In this document: positions 6,715-15,255 of the stretch, one piece after another
Numbering within the stretch: the stretch's first letter is position 1
Layout of the letters: the number at the start of each line of letters is the position of its first letter
Source: Nocardia spumae
Lineage (GTDB): Bacteria > Actinomycetota > Actinomycetes > Mycobacteriales > Mycobacteriaceae
DNA: 64,000 bases
NCBI RefSeq assembly: GCF_020733635.1
Contig: NZ_JAJFZL010000001.1
Span: 2,852,001-2,916,000, forward strand
Direction: 5' to 3'
The notes under the pieces: generated by a model
What the model saw: the letters and a program-made list of their open reading frames with translations, nothing else
Databases searched by the model: none
What the model was told of the DNA's origin: nothing
Translations under genes and position numbers: made by a program

Positions 6715-8529
6715 ATGGTGCAGCAAGTCGGCGACTACCTCCTGCGACGCCTCCGCGACTGGGGTGTGCAGCAGGTGTTCGGATATCCCGGCGATGGCAT
6801 AAACGGCCTGGTCGCGGCATTCGGGCGGGCCGGCAACGAGCCCGCGTTCATCCAGGCCCGGCACGAGGAGATGGCAGCCTTCGAAGCGGTCGGGTACGCC
6901 AAGTTCAGTGGTGCGGTCGGGGTGTGCGCCGCGACCTCGGGGCCGGGGGCGATCCACCTGCTCAACGGGCTCTACGACGCCAAGCTCGACCATGTTCCGG
7001 TGGTCGCGATCGTCGGCCAGACGGCTCGCAGCGCGATGGGCGGCAGCTACCAGCAGGAGGTCGACCTGCAGAGCCTGTACAAGGATGTGGCCAGTGACTA
7101 TCTGGCCGAGGTCAATGTGGCCACCCAGTTGCCGAATGCGCTGGATCGCGCGTTCCGCGTCGCCCGTTCGCGGCGTGCGCCGACGGCGGTGATCATCCCC
7201 GCCGATCTGCAGGAGGAGCCCTACGAGGCACCGGCGCACGAATTCCAGCAGGTTCCCTCGAGCCCGCCGGGGGTCGTGAAGACGACGGTGACTCCGGGAC
7301 CTGCCGATATCGAGCGCGCCGCGGATGTCCTCAACGCGGGATCGCGGGTGGCGATCCTGGCCGGGCAGGGGGCTCGCGGCGCCGCGGCCGAGCTCATCGA
7401 GCTCGCCGACCGCACCGGGGCCGGAGTGGCGAAAGCGCTGCTGGGCAAGGACGTGCTCTCCGATGAGCTTTCGTTCGTCACCGGTTCCATCGGGCTGCTG
7501 GGCACCCGGCCGAGCTACGAACTCATGCGCGACTGCGACACGTTGCTCATCGTCGGCTCGAATTTCCCCTACGCGCAATTCCTTCCGGAATTCGACCAGG
7601 CGCGGGCGATCCAGATCGACATCGACGAGGCCATGATCGGGATGCGCTATCCGACCGAGGTGAATCTCGTCGGCGACGCGAAAACCACACTGGCGGCGTT
7701 GATTCCGTTGCTGGAGCGCAAGACCGATAGAAGCTGGCGGGAGACCGTCGAATCCGGGGTGGCCCGGTGGTGGGAAACGGTGGAACGCCAAGCCATGCTC
7801 GAAGCGGAGCCGGTCAACCCCATGCGTGTGGTGTGGGAACTCTCGGACCGCATCCCGACGAATGCGATCGTCACCGCCGATTCCGGATCCTCCACCAACT
7901 GGTATGCCCGATGTCTGCGGATGCGCGGTGACATGCGCGGTTCACTGTCCGGAACCCTGGCGACCATGGGACCCGGCGTCCCCTACGCCATCGGTGCGAA
8001 ATTCGCGCATCCGGACCGCCCGGTCGTCGCACTCGTCGGCGACGGCGCGATGCAGATGAACGGGCTGGCCGAACTGCTCACCATCGCCCGCTATCACCGG
8101 CAGTGGAGCGATCCGCGCCTGATCGTGTGCGTCTTCCACAACAACGATCTCAATCAGGTCACCTGGGAGCTGCGGTCCATGGGCGGTTCCCCGAAATTCG
8201 AGGAGTCACAATCACTTCCGGACACCTCGTACGCCGATGCCGCCCGGGTCTTCGGCCTGGACGCCGTCGCCGTCGACGACCCGGATGAGCTCGGTCCCGC
8301 CTGGGACCGGGCGCTGCGCGCCGACCGGCCCACGGTGCTGGATGTCCGCTGCGACCCGGAGGTACCGCCGATTCCGCCGCATGCGACCTGGGAGCAGATG
8401 AAGGCCACCGCCGAAGCGGTGCTGCGAGGGGATCCCAATGCCTGGCATCTGGTGGCGCAGGGGCTGAAAACCAAAGCGCAGGAATTCGTTCCGGCGGGCC
8501 GCGGCAGTGGTGATCGAGCGGATGGATAG
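6715..8529 (+). CDS. Thiamine-pyrophosphate-dependent enzyme, pyruvate oxidase/dehydrogenase type (PoxB-like)
   Basis: 604 residues, full length for the TPP family. N-terminal Pyr domain: VFGYPGDGINGL and RHEEMAAFEAVGYAKFSG with the ThDP-activating Glu at ~51. Central domain ~190-330 with VAILAGQGARGA. C-terminal PP domain: VALVGDGAMQMNG (~442) followed by FHNNDLNQVTWE, the GDG...NN cofactor motif. The family decarboxylates pyruvate to acetate or acetyl-phosphate, or similar 2-oxoacids; the exact substrate is unproven. ATG 6715 is preceded by AGGAG. It overlaps the next membrane-protein gene by 8 bases. Confidence 0.85.
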   Translation: MVQQVGDYLLRRLRDWGVQQVFGYPGDGINGLVAAFGRAGNEPAFIQARHEEMAAFEAVGYAKFSGAVGVCAATSGPGAIHLLNGLYDAKLDHVPVVAIVGQTARSAMGGSYQQEVDLQSLYKDVASDYLAEVNVATQLPNALDRAFRVARSRRAPTAVIIPADLQEEPYEAPAHEFQQVPSSPPGVVKTTVTPGPADIERAADVLNAGSRVAILAGQGARGAAAELIELADRTGAGVAKALLGKDVLSDELSFVTGSIGLLGTRPSYELMRDCDTLLIVGSNFPYAQFLPEFDQARAIQIDIDEAMIGMRYPTEVNLVGDAKTTLAALIPLLERKTDRSWRETVESGVARWWETVERQAMLEAEPVNPMRVVWELSDRIPTNAIVTADSGSSTNWYARCLRMRGDMRGSLSGTLATMGPGVPYAIGAKFAHPDRPVVALVGDGAMQMNGLAELLTIARYHRQWSDPRLIVCVFHNNDLNQVTWELRSMGGSPKFEESQSLPDTSYADAARVFGLDAVAVDDPDELGPAWDRALRADRPTVLDVRCDPEVPPIPPHATWEQMKATAEAVLRGDPNAWHLVAQGLKTKAQEFVPAGRGSGDRADG

Positions 8530-9010
8530 CGACGCTCGCGATCTCGATCGATACGATCGCCACGAAACCGAGGCCGATCAGCTCGACCGGAATCTGTCGG
8601 GACTGCTGCAGGAGCTGCGGGTGGTCCAGACCGGGGTGCAGCTGCTCACCGGGTTCCTGCTCACGTTGCCGTTCCAGCAGCGCTTCACGACCCTGTCCAC
8701 CCCGATGCGCAGTCTGTATCTGGCCGTGGTCGCGGCATCGATCGCGGCCACGGTGTTCCTGACCGCGCTCGTGGCCGCACACCGGCTGCTGTTCCGCCGG
8801 CGCCGGCTCGACCGGGTGGTGCGCGCGGGACACCACTTCGCGATGATCGGCCTGATCCTGTTGGGCCTGGCCCTCACCGGTGTCGCCGTGCTGATCTTCG
8901 ACACGGTGGCGGGTGTGATCGCCGGAGCGGTGGCGGGTGTCGCCTGCGCGGCACTGTTCACGACCGTATGGGTCGGGCATCCGCTGTGGCAGCGGCTGCA
9001 CCCGCCGTGA
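8522..9010 (+). CDS. DUF6328-type membrane protein
   Basis: 162 residues. The N-terminal ~45 are polar (DRHETEADQLDRNLSGLLQELRVVQTGVQLLTGFLLTLPFQ), then about four hydrophobic segments separated by the basic loop RLLFRRRRLDRVVRAGHH. The early RVVQTGxQLLxGFLLxLPF signature is the conserved core of this family, whose function is unknown. ATG 8522 overlaps the PoxB-like stop, so the two are probably translated together. Confidence 0.75.
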   Translation: MDSDARDLDRYDRHETEADQLDRNLSGLLQELRVVQTGVQLLTGFLLTLPFQQRFTTLSTPMRSLYLAVVAASIAATVFLTALVAAHRLLFRRRRLDRVVRAGHHFAMIGLILLGLALTGVAVLIFDTVAGVIAGAVAGVACAALFTTVWVGHPLWQRLHPP

Positions 9011-9121
9011 CCGCGCGTCCCGGCATTACCCGGGACCCGTTCATCGACATCGCGACCCAGGTCGGAGCGACCGCACCGAATGTGGCAGGCCCGGGCCGCC
9101 TGACGGAGAGGATCGACAGCA

Positions 9122-10114
9122 ATGGCGTCTCAGATCGGGTACAAACTGGCGGCGGAGGCATTCGGTCCGCAGGAACTGATCCGGCAAGCGATTCTCGCCG
9201 AAGCGGCCGGATTCGACTTCGTCGAGATCAGCGATCATTTCCATCCGTGGCTGGACAATCAAGGTCACTCACCGTTCGCGTGGTCGGTGCTCTCGGCGAT
9301 CGCGGCTCGAACCGACCGGATCGAGCTGGCGACAGGGGTGACCTGCCCTACGGTTCGCTACCACCCCGCGATCATCGCGCAGGCCGCCGCGACGCTGGCG
9401 CTGATCTCCGACGGTCGATTCACGCTCGGGGTCGGATCCGGCGAGCGCCTGAACGAGCACGTGGTGGGCGCCGGATTCCCCGCCTCGGTACCCGGCCGCC
9501 ACCGCCGGCTGCGGGAGGCCCTCGAGATCATCCGGCTGCTGTGGCGTGGTGGCTATCGGTCCTATCGTGGCGAGTATCTGCAGGTGTCGGACGCGCGGAT
9601 CTTCGATCTGCCCGATCGGCTCCCGACGATCGCGGTCGCCGCCGGTGGTCCTGCCGCCGCGAGGCTGGCCGGTGAACTGGGTGACGGGTTGTTCGCTACC
9701 GAGCTGTCACCCGAACTGGTCCGGCAGTTCCGGGCATCCGGCGGGGACGGCCCACGCTATGTCGAGATACCGGTTGCCTGGGCGCGGGATGCCCACACCG
9801 GGGCGCGGGCCGCGCTCGAGACGTCACGGTGGGGGCTCACCGGATGGAAGGTCATGAGCGAACTGCCGAATCCGGCCAACTTCGCCGCGGCCACCGAGAC
9901 GGTCCGCGAAGAGGACATCCGCCGCCAATTCACCTGCGGTACCGACGCCGACGACTACCTGAATGCCGTCCGCCCGTATCTCGACGCGGGGTTCGACCGC
10001 TTGGTCCTGCAGAACGCCGGCCCGGATCCGGACGGTTTCATCGGTTTCTTCGACACCGAATTGCGCGACCGGCTCCGTGAACTCGCCGATGGGCGGGTCG
10101 GCCAGAGCGTGTGA
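9122..10114 (+). CDS. LLM-class F420-dependent oxidoreductase (Fgd-like, TIGR03557-type)
   Basis: 330 residues, a luciferase-like TIM barrel: IGYKLAAEAFGPQELIRQAILAEAAGFDFVEISDHFHPW, then IELATGVTCPTVRYHPAIIAQAAATLALISDGRFTLGVGSGERLNEHVVG. The order and spacing follow the F420-dependent glucose-6-phosphate dehydrogenase-like subfamily. It would transfer hydride between an alcohol or sugar substrate and coenzyme F420; the substrate is not predictable. Confidence 0.82.
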   Translation: MASQIGYKLAAEAFGPQELIRQAILAEAAGFDFVEISDHFHPWLDNQGHSPFAWSVLSAIAARTDRIELATGVTCPTVRYHPAIIAQAAATLALISDGRFTLGVGSGERLNEHVVGAGFPASVPGRHRRLREALEIIRLLWRGGYRSYRGEYLQVSDARIFDLPDRLPTIAVAAGGPAAARLAGELGDGLFATELSPELVRQFRASGGDGPRYVEIPVAWARDAHTGARAALETSRWGLTGWKVMSELPNPANFAAATETVREEDIRRQFTCGTDADDYLNAVRPYLDAGFDRLVLQNAGPDPDGFIGFFDTELRDRLRELADGRVGQSV

Positions 10115-10182
10115 CCTCTCGTATTCGGCGGTAACCGCCCGGACTTCCGATTGAACAGGGGGCCGCCGGGTATGCGCCGCGT

Positions 10183-11292
10183 ATGGAGGTCTCGTATCCA
10201 CACGGGTGGCCCGCGCGAAGCGCTCGCGAGACGTCGGCGACGCGCCCACCGGCGGCGCCGGCGAACGGCAGCGGGCCGCCGCTTCCGACTCCGCGCGGTG
10301 AACTCTCCCACGCGGTCGCCGCCGTACTGCGCGGCACGTCGGCCGCTGTCGATATCGACACCGGCGATGCCGATGCCTACGGTGACGATCTCCATCTCGC
10401 ACTGCACATGTGTTACGAATTGCATTACGGCGGTTTCGCTTCCGTCGATCCAGGCTGGGAATGGGACCCCGCGCTGCTGGGGCTGCGGGCCCGCCTGGAA
10501 GACCGATTCCTGACGGCGATGCGCCGGGACGTCGCCGGGGGTTCCGATGTGGAGCGCGAGCTGGACATCCTGGTGCGCGAACCGGCCGAACCCGGCGGTG
10601 TCGGGGGTTTCCTGCTCGAGCAGGGACACTGGTGGCAGGTGTGCGAATACTTCGCGCACCGTTCCATCTACCACCTCAAGGAAGCCGATCCGTACGTCTG
10701 GGTGATTCCGCGGTTGCGCGGGACCGCCAAGGCGGGACTCGTCGCGGTCGCCTACGACGAATTCGGCGCCGGCCGGGGCGAGGACATCCATGCCCAGCTG
10801 TTCGCCGATCTGCTGGCGGGCGCCGGGATGAACAACGAATACCTGCACTATCTGGAAGCCGTGCCGGCCTCGATGCTCGCCCTGGTCAACATGATGTCGC
10901 TGTTCGGACTGCATCGGCAGCTGCGGGGCGCGCTGGTCGGCCATTTCGCGAGTGTCGAGATCGGCTCGCCGCCCGCGGCGCGCCGGATGGTGGAGACGCT
11001 GCGGCGACTGGAGGCGCATCCGGCCTGTGTGCGGTTCTACGCCGAACATGTCGAGGCCGACGCGGTGCACGAGCAGGTGATGCGCAGGGATGTGATCGGC
11101 GATATCGTCGCCCGGGAACCCGAGCTGACCGCATCCCTGGTCTTCGGTATGCAGGCGACCGAGCTGCTGGAGGGCATGTTCGGACGTGCCCTGCTGGACT
11201 GCTGGGCCGAGGGCCGCAGTTCATTGCTCCCGGTACCCGACCGGGAACGACCGGCCGAGCCGCGGTGTGAAGAGGGCGAGAGACGGTGGTGA
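10183..11292 (+). CDS. Iron-containing redox enzyme family protein (haem-oxygenase-like fold)
   Basis: 369 residues. The first ~40 are Pro/Ala-rich and probably disordered. The rest matches haem-oxygenase-like diiron proteins: LALHMCYELHYGGF, GHWWQVCEYFAHRSIYHLKEADPYVW and AYDEFGAGRGEDIHAQLF, where spaced Glu/Asp/His residues can hold two irons. Known members of the fold cleave or oxidise C-C/C-N bonds using O2. It overlaps the CDGSH gene by one base (TGATG), a strong hint of shared function such as electron delivery. Substrate unknown. Confidence 0.78.
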   Translation: MEVSYPHGWPARSARETSATRPPAAPANGSGPPLPTPRGELSHAVAAVLRGTSAAVDIDTGDADAYGDDLHLALHMCYELHYGGFASVDPGWEWDPALLGLRARLEDRFLTAMRRDVAGGSDVERELDILVREPAEPGGVGGFLLEQGHWWQVCEYFAHRSIYHLKEADPYVWVIPRLRGTAKAGLVAVAYDEFGAGRGEDIHAQLFADLLAGAGMNNEYLHYLEAVPASMLALVNMMSLFGLHRQLRGALVGHFASVEIGSPPAARRMVETLRRLEAHPACVRFYAEHVEADAVHEQVMRRDVIGDIVAREPELTASLVFGMQATELLEGMFGRALLDCWAEGRSSLLPVPDRERPAEPRCEEGERRW

Positions 11293-11495
11293 TGACCATG
11301 TCCGAGCGGCGCACGCGGGTGACGCTGACCCAGGACGGGCCCGCGCTCATCGAAGGGCCTGTCGAGTTGGTGACCGCCGACGGCCGCGTGGTCCGGTGTG
11401 ATCGCTTCGTGGTCGCGGTGTGCCTGTGCCGACGGTCGGGCATCTACCCGCTGTGCGACACCTCGCACCGTCGCCATCGACGCCCGGATCACTGA
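11292..11495 (+). CDS. CDGSH-type iron-sulfur protein
   Basis: 67 residues. The C-terminal half carries the complete CDGSH motif C-x-C-x2-S-x3-P-x-C-D-x-S-H (CLCRRSGIYPLCDTSH), which binds a redox-active, labile 2Fe-2S cluster with 3Cys-1His ligation. ATG 11292 overlaps the previous stop; ATG 11298 is an alternative. Translationally coupled to the diiron protein, it is a candidate electron donor or Fe-S donor to it. Confidence 0.85.
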   Translation: MTMSERRTRVTLTQDGPALIEGPVELVTADGRVVRCDRFVVAVCLCRRSGIYPLCDTSHRRHRRPDH

Positions 11496-11536
11496 CGTTG
11501 TTCACGCTGCCGGAATCGCTTGGTACACAACGGGAG

Positions 11537-12208
11537 TCAGTCTGCCGAAGGCGGTGTGTCCGGGCGGTCGGCTCGGACGACCACCAGTTGCTCCCTCCGC
11601 TGCCCGGGAGCGAGCAGGCCCATGGCCTCCAAGTCCTTCGCGCGTGAGTTCAGCACCGGGCCGAACTCCACCACGGACCGGGACACCACGGCTGCCTTCA
11701 AACCACCCGCTCGCAGCCGGTCGATGGTCGTATCCGGATCGCACAGGGCCGAGTGCACGATCAGACCTGTCGCATTGGGCTTGAGCAGCCGGGGCAGCAC
11801 CCGGCACAGCGGGTCGAGGATGTCCCGGCCCTTCGGCCCGGCGTCCCAGGCTCGCGCCGCGCCGTGGGCGGACGCGCTGTGCGGCCCCGGGACGTAGGGG
11901 GGATTGGCGAGCACCAGGTCGTAGCCGCCGTCGTCGGCGAGCAGGGTCGAGTCGGCGTGGCGCAGCGCGACCGATACCCCGCGGAGTCGGCTGTTGAGCC
12001 ACGCCGAGGTCAACGCCCGCCACGATATGTCCACGGCGGTGACACTCTGCGCGCCGTTGCGCGCGGCGTGGATCGCCACGGCGCCGGTGCCGGTGCACAT
12101 GTCCAGCACTCGTCCGCAGCGCGGTATCGAGGGATCCTCGGCGGCCCGCATGAGCAATGCCGTGTCGTGCTGTGGTCCGTACACCCCGGGCAGGCGCAGG
12201 AGAAACAT
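11537..12208 (-). CDS. HemK2/MTQ2-like SAM-dependent methyltransferase
   Basis: 223 residues. The SAM-binding Rossmann motif VLDMCTGTGAVAIHAA is followed by AVDISWRAL and the catalytic motif LANPPYVPG (NPPY), which binds Gln/Asn amides or adenine N6. Length and the N-terminal MFLLRLPGVYGPQHDT fit the HemK2-type protein-Gln methyltransferase family. I chose ATG 12208; the frame extends upstream but without family similarity. Target unknown. Confidence 0.78.
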   Translation of the reverse strand: MFLLRLPGVYGPQHDTALLMRAAEDPSIPRCGRVLDMCTGTGAVAIHAARNGAQSVTAVDISWRALTSAWLNSRLRGVSVALRHADSTLLADDGGYDLVLANPPYVPGPHSASAHGAARAWDAGPKGRDILDPLCRVLPRLLKPNATGLIVHSALCDPDTTIDRLRAGGLKAAVVSRSVVEFGPVLNSRAKDLEAMGLLAPGQRREQLVVVRADRPDTPPSAD

Positions 12209-12267
12209 GATCGTCGTCCTGTCTCTACGAAAGTGCGTGGTCGGTGCGATGGGTAGCGCGGTGGTCC

Positions 12268-13341
12268 TCAGTCGCCCCACCCGTCGACGGGATCCCTCGC
12301 TCGCACCCCCGATGCGAACTCGCGCACGCGCAGCCGGCCGCCGGCCTCGGCCGCTAGGGGAGGCGTGTTCCCACCGGCGCCGGTGCGCATACCCGTCAGC
12401 ACCTCGCGCAGTGCGTCGGTGGCGTCGATCCGCGGGGACCAGCCCAGTTCGCGCCGGGCCCGTCCGGTGTCCATGATCGGAAGCTGCATCATCGCGTCGA
12501 ACAGATCCGCCGGTGCGGGGACCAGGCGCAGCCGCCAGCCCACCGTCAGGGCCGCGCGGACCACACCGGGCGGAACCGACATCGTCGGTGCGCGCAGGAT
12601 CTCGCCCAAGACCTTGCGGTCGATCACCGGGTCGGCGGCCAGGTTGAAAGCCCCTCGCGCATCGGGATCGACGACGGCCAGCCGGTAGGCGTGGCCGACA
12701 TCGTCGGCGTGCACCGCCTGCAGTCGCAGACCCGACGGGACGGGAAGCACGGGTACGAATCCGGGCCGGAGGATCCGGCCGGGCACCAGCGGGCCGGCGA
12801 AGAGCCGGCGCTGCTCGGCCGCCGAGGCGCGCTGAAAGGTGAAGCCCGGTCGCATCCGGACCACGCGGCGATCGGGATGATCGCGTTCGAACAGATCCAG
12901 CAATCGCTCGACGTAGGCCTTCTCACGCATGTATCCGGCCGCGGGCCACCCTTCGGTCGACCAACTCTCGGTGACCGGATCATCGTGCTGGACAGGCGAA
13001 TACGCGCCCACCGAGGACGCCTGAACCAGAACGGGCACGCCTGCCTCGGCGACGGCGTCCAGTACCCGGGCGGTCCCGTCGACGTTGGCTCGCCACGTGA
13101 CCAATGGTCGATGGGTGGGCTGGAACAACCACGCCAGATGGATGACGGCGTCGGCTCCCCGGAACGGCGCGACGAGGTCGTCGCGCCTGATATCGACACG
13201 TTGCCATTCCACGCCGGCGAGGCTGACGCCGGGCACGCGCCGAGCCAGTCCGACGATCGAGTCGACCTCCGATGCACGCGCGAGCGCGGCGACGACCGCC
13301 GTTCCGACATTGCCGGTTGCTCCAACCACGACCACCCGCAT
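12268..13341 (-). CDS. NAD(P)-dependent epimerase/dehydratase-like SDR
   Basis: 357 residues. Starts with the beta-alpha-beta nucleotide motif MRVVVVGATGNVGTAV and has HLAWLF, a Ser in VQASSVGAY and YMREK as the YxxxK active pair, as in extended SDRs. Substrate region: DVGHAYRLAV and ELGWSPRIDATDALREVL. ATG 13341 follows GGAGGTGATC. The 3' end lies 60 bases from the methyltransferase start, so the two may share a transcript. Substrate unknown. Confidence 0.82.
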   Translation of the reverse strand: MRVVVVGATGNVGTAVVAALARASEVDSIVGLARRVPGVSLAGVEWQRVDIRRDDLVAPFRGADAVIHLAWLFQPTHRPLVTWRANVDGTARVLDAVAEAGVPVLVQASSVGAYSPVQHDDPVTESWSTEGWPAAGYMREKAYVERLLDLFERDHPDRRVVRMRPGFTFQRASAAEQRRLFAGPLVPGRILRPGFVPVLPVPSGLRLQAVHADDVGHAYRLAVVDPDARGAFNLAADPVIDRKVLGEILRAPTMSVPPGVVRAALTVGWRLRLVPAPADLFDAMMQLPIMDTGRARRELGWSPRIDATDALREVLTGMRTGAGGNTPPLAAEAGGRLRVREFASGVRARDPVDGWGD

Positions 13342-13382
13342 GACGATCACCTCCGGATCGGACTGTCCTCAGCGTTCGCCTA

Positions 13383-13502
13383 CCCTGCTGCTGCCTGCCA
13401 AAACGACCCTGCTGCTGCCTGCCGAAACGACCCTGCTGCTGCCTGCCGAAACGACCCTGCTGCTGCCTGCCGAAACGACCCTGCTGCTGCCTGCCGAAAC
13501 GA
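13383..13502. repeat. Five-copy 24-bp tandem repeat
   Basis: Five head-to-tail 24-base units at 13383, 13407, 13431, 13455 and 13479. Units 2-5 are identical; unit 1 differs by one base (CCAAAACGA instead of CCGAAACGA). Each unit contains CTGCTGCTGCCTGCC followed by GAAACGA. The array lies 42 bases upstream of the epimerase start and 76 bases upstream of the next + gene. The unit is 8 codons long so it stays open in several frames, but no gene is credible there. Confidence 0.95.
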
Positions 13503-13577
13503 CTCGGATGCGGGCCGAATAGCCGACGCCGGACGGGGTAGTGCGGAACATAGGGCTGTGAGTAGGAGGTGCGCGCG

Positions 13578-13928
13578 GTGGTGCGGACGGTGAATCCGCA
13601 ATGGAGCGATCCGCCGAGCTTCCGGCGGGCGGTGATCTACGTGGTGGCCGTACTGGTGATGACCGGAATGGTGGCCGGAATCGCGTTCGGCTGGGCCGAC
13701 ACGCGACCCGAATGCGCCGACGCGGACCGGACCATCTGTGATACCCCTTCGATTCTCGTGGTCGGCCTGCTGCCCGGGGTCGTGCTGCTCCTGGGTGGGA
13801 TCGGCGCCTTCGTCGTCACCTTCCGCCACTGGCGCGGGGGTCGGCCGTGGCCGGTGTGGCAGGGCGCGGGCTGGTTCCTGTTCGCCCTGATGGTGGTGTA
13901 TCTGGCGCTGGCCGTGGGGAGCGGATGA
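13578..13928 (+). CDS. small membrane protein, hypothetical
   Basis: 116 residues with three hydrophobic segments: AVIYVVAVLVMTGMVAGIAF (~17-36), SILVVGLLPGVVLLLGGIGAFVV (~57-79) and AGWFLFALMVVYLALAV near the C-terminus. A loop with two Cys (ECADADRTIC) between the first two may lie outside the cell. GTG 13578 is chosen by its spacing from AGGAGG at 13564-13569. Family not recognised. Confidence 0.65.
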   Translation: MVRTVNPQWSDPPSFRRAVIYVVAVLVMTGMVAGIAFGWADTRPECADADRTICDTPSILVVGLLPGVVLLLGGIGAFVVTFRHWRGGRPWPVWQGAGWFLFALMVVYLALAVGSG

Positions 13929-13961
13929 AGCCTCGACAGCCCTGTCGCTGTGCGCGTTCCT

Positions 13962-13987
13962 GTTTTCCGGGAAGGGATTTCGGGTAT
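13962..13987 (+). promoter_or_regulatory. SigF-type promoter candidate
   Basis: GTTTT (13962-13966), 15 bases, GGGTAT (13982-13987): a perfect -10 and a 4/5 -35. It would transcribe the stretch 14000-14270, where only a doubtful small frame is found. Confidence 0.4.
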
Positions 13988-14023
13988 CCGCGTGCATACC
14001 GACAGCGGGCGGGAGGTCGCGGG

Positions 14024-14278
14024 ATGAAATCGTCCGAGCACCACAGGAAAACAGTGTCCCGAGGCGATGCCGGTCACGATATCGAGCGGAAACACGAGCG
14101 TGTTCTCATCGTGTCCGGACCGACGCGGTGCGGCATCGCGACCGGCCATGAGCGGTCCCGGTCACCGTATGCGCCGTCGCGACCGCTGCACGCGCCGTCG
14201 CCCGGGTGCGGCGGTGTCACATCGCGGAGTATTTTCTGGCACAGCGTTATCGGCAAACTAGGGCGACACCGCCCCTGA
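14024..14278 (+). CDS. possible small protein, doubtful
   Basis: 84 codons from ATG 14024, behind GGGAGG at 14011-14016 and downstream of the SigF-type element at 13962. The product is basic and Ser/Arg/His-rich with no recognised family. Third-position GC is visibly lower than in neighbouring genes, which argues against coding. The rest of 13929-14337 holds only the promoter candidate and the hairpin at its end. Confidence 0.25.
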   Translation: MKSSEHHRKTVSRGDAGHDIERKHERVLIVSGPTRCGIATGHERSRSPYAPSRPLHAPSPGCGGVTSRSIFWHSVIGKLGRHRP

Positions 14279-14303
14279 GGCCGGTTCCTGCCGGAGGGGC
14301 GGT
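14268..14303. terminator. Hairpin terminator candidate
   Basis: ACCGCCCCT (14268-14276) pairs with AGGGGCGGT (14295-14303), with an inner CCGG/CCGG stem. It lies 35 bases past the stop of the small minus-strand gene at 14338, and the stem could end transcription in either direction. Confidence 0.6.
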
Positions 14304-14337
14304 ATCGCTCGCGCCTGTACCGTTGCGGGGCAACCGC

Positions 14338-14508
14338 TCAGCCGCCGGACAGCCTGCCGCTCGCGGCGGGCGGGTCGTCGTCGGCGGGCGGCTCGGGCTC
14401 GCGCCACTCCTCGGCGCGACTGGAGCGGTTGCCACGCAACGTGCCCTGTAGCTCGTGGCGCAGCTGATCGTCGTGACGGGCACCGTGTTTGGCGTTTCCT
14501 CGTTCCAT
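14338..14508 (-). CDS. small conserved hydrophilic protein
   Basis: 56 residues, beginning MERGNAKHGARHDDQLRHEL and ending in an acidic Glu/Asp/Pro-rich tail with GRLSGG. Start ATG 14508 is preceded by GGAGA at good spacing. I recall short mycobacterial proteins with a similar N-terminal pattern (RxDxAKHxxRxDDQLKHE) of unknown function, but that is from memory. A hairpin follows the gene. It is too short for many gene finders. Confidence 0.6.
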   Translation of the reverse strand: MERGNAKHGARHDDQLRHELQGTLRGNRSSRAEEWREPEPPADDDPPAASGRLSGG

Positions 14509-14551
14509 GTCGTCTCCTTCCGTTGTCAGCGGTGCCGGAGCACGCCCGCGA

Positions 14552-15076
14552 TCAGCACACGGCCAATGCGTCGCGGATCAATGCCAGATGGTGTTCGACG
14601 ATCGGGGCGGCGGCGTCGGCGACCGCGGTGACCTGCGGTGCGGAGCCGTTGGCCTGCTCGCCGACGACGGCCTGCATGGTCTGGGTGTGGAATTCCTCCT
14701 GCATACGCAGCCAGGCCAGATCGAAATCATGCCCGGTTTGTCGCCCGACCGAGGTGAGCTGCTGGATCTGATCCGGGTTGGGGTCGCCCGGTAGCGCTAT
14801 GCCGTTCGGGATGGCGACCGCCGCGCCCATGGCCTCCAGCCGGGCGTGGTCGGTGACGAGCATCGCCCCGAGATCGCGCACCTGTGTGCAGCTTCCCATG
14901 GTCGCGGCACGCGGGGCGGAGGCGAGTTCGGCGAGGTTGCCCTGATGGGCGGCGACGAGGAATTGCTGATCCTGGGGTGCGGGAGGGGGTGGTGCGGCGG
15001 TGCCGACCGCGGTTCCCGCGATGCCGATACCGACGGCGGCGGCAGTGGCCAGCAGCAAACCGTGAGGTGATCGCAT
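14552..15076 (-). CDS. secreted DUF4142 protein
   Basis: 174 residues. N-terminal signal MRSPHGLLLATAAAVGIGIAGTAVGTA with cleavage near AAP. The mature helical bundle has the DUF4142 pattern: QQFLVAAHQGNLAELA, VRDLGAMLVTDHARLEAMG, and a long helix ending IVEHHLALIRDAL. The ferritin-like helical domain is common in secreted actinobacterial proteins and its role is unknown. ATG 15076 follows GGAGG. Confidence 0.82.
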   Translation of the reverse strand: MRSPHGLLLATAAAVGIGIAGTAVGTAAPPPPAPQDQQFLVAAHQGNLAELASAPRAATMGSCTQVRDLGAMLVTDHARLEAMGAAVAIPNGIALPGDPNPDQIQQLTSVGRQTGHDFDLAWLRMQEEFHTQTMQAVVGEQANGSAPQVTAVADAAAPIVEHHLALIRDALAVC

Positions 15077-15255
15077 GTGTGCCTCCTTCGTATCCGGGTA
15101 TCTGCCGCCCGGATGCCCAGAGTTGCGCGTGCTACACGTCGAACGGCACGCGGAGTTCCCGGCACCGGGGCCGGCCTGCGCAAACGCCCGCTGTCGGCAC
15201 CCGAACCGCGGCGCGGGGGGCGCGGTGCGGAGGGCATGGGTCTAGCGTGTCGGGT

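Noticed and set aside
10168..10173. GGGTAT as a SigF -10 element before the diiron protein gene
   Set aside because: No acceptable -35 at the right spacing.
13383..13502. Tandem units as a CRISPR array
   Set aside because: No spacers: the 24-base units are directly adjacent, and no cas genes are present.
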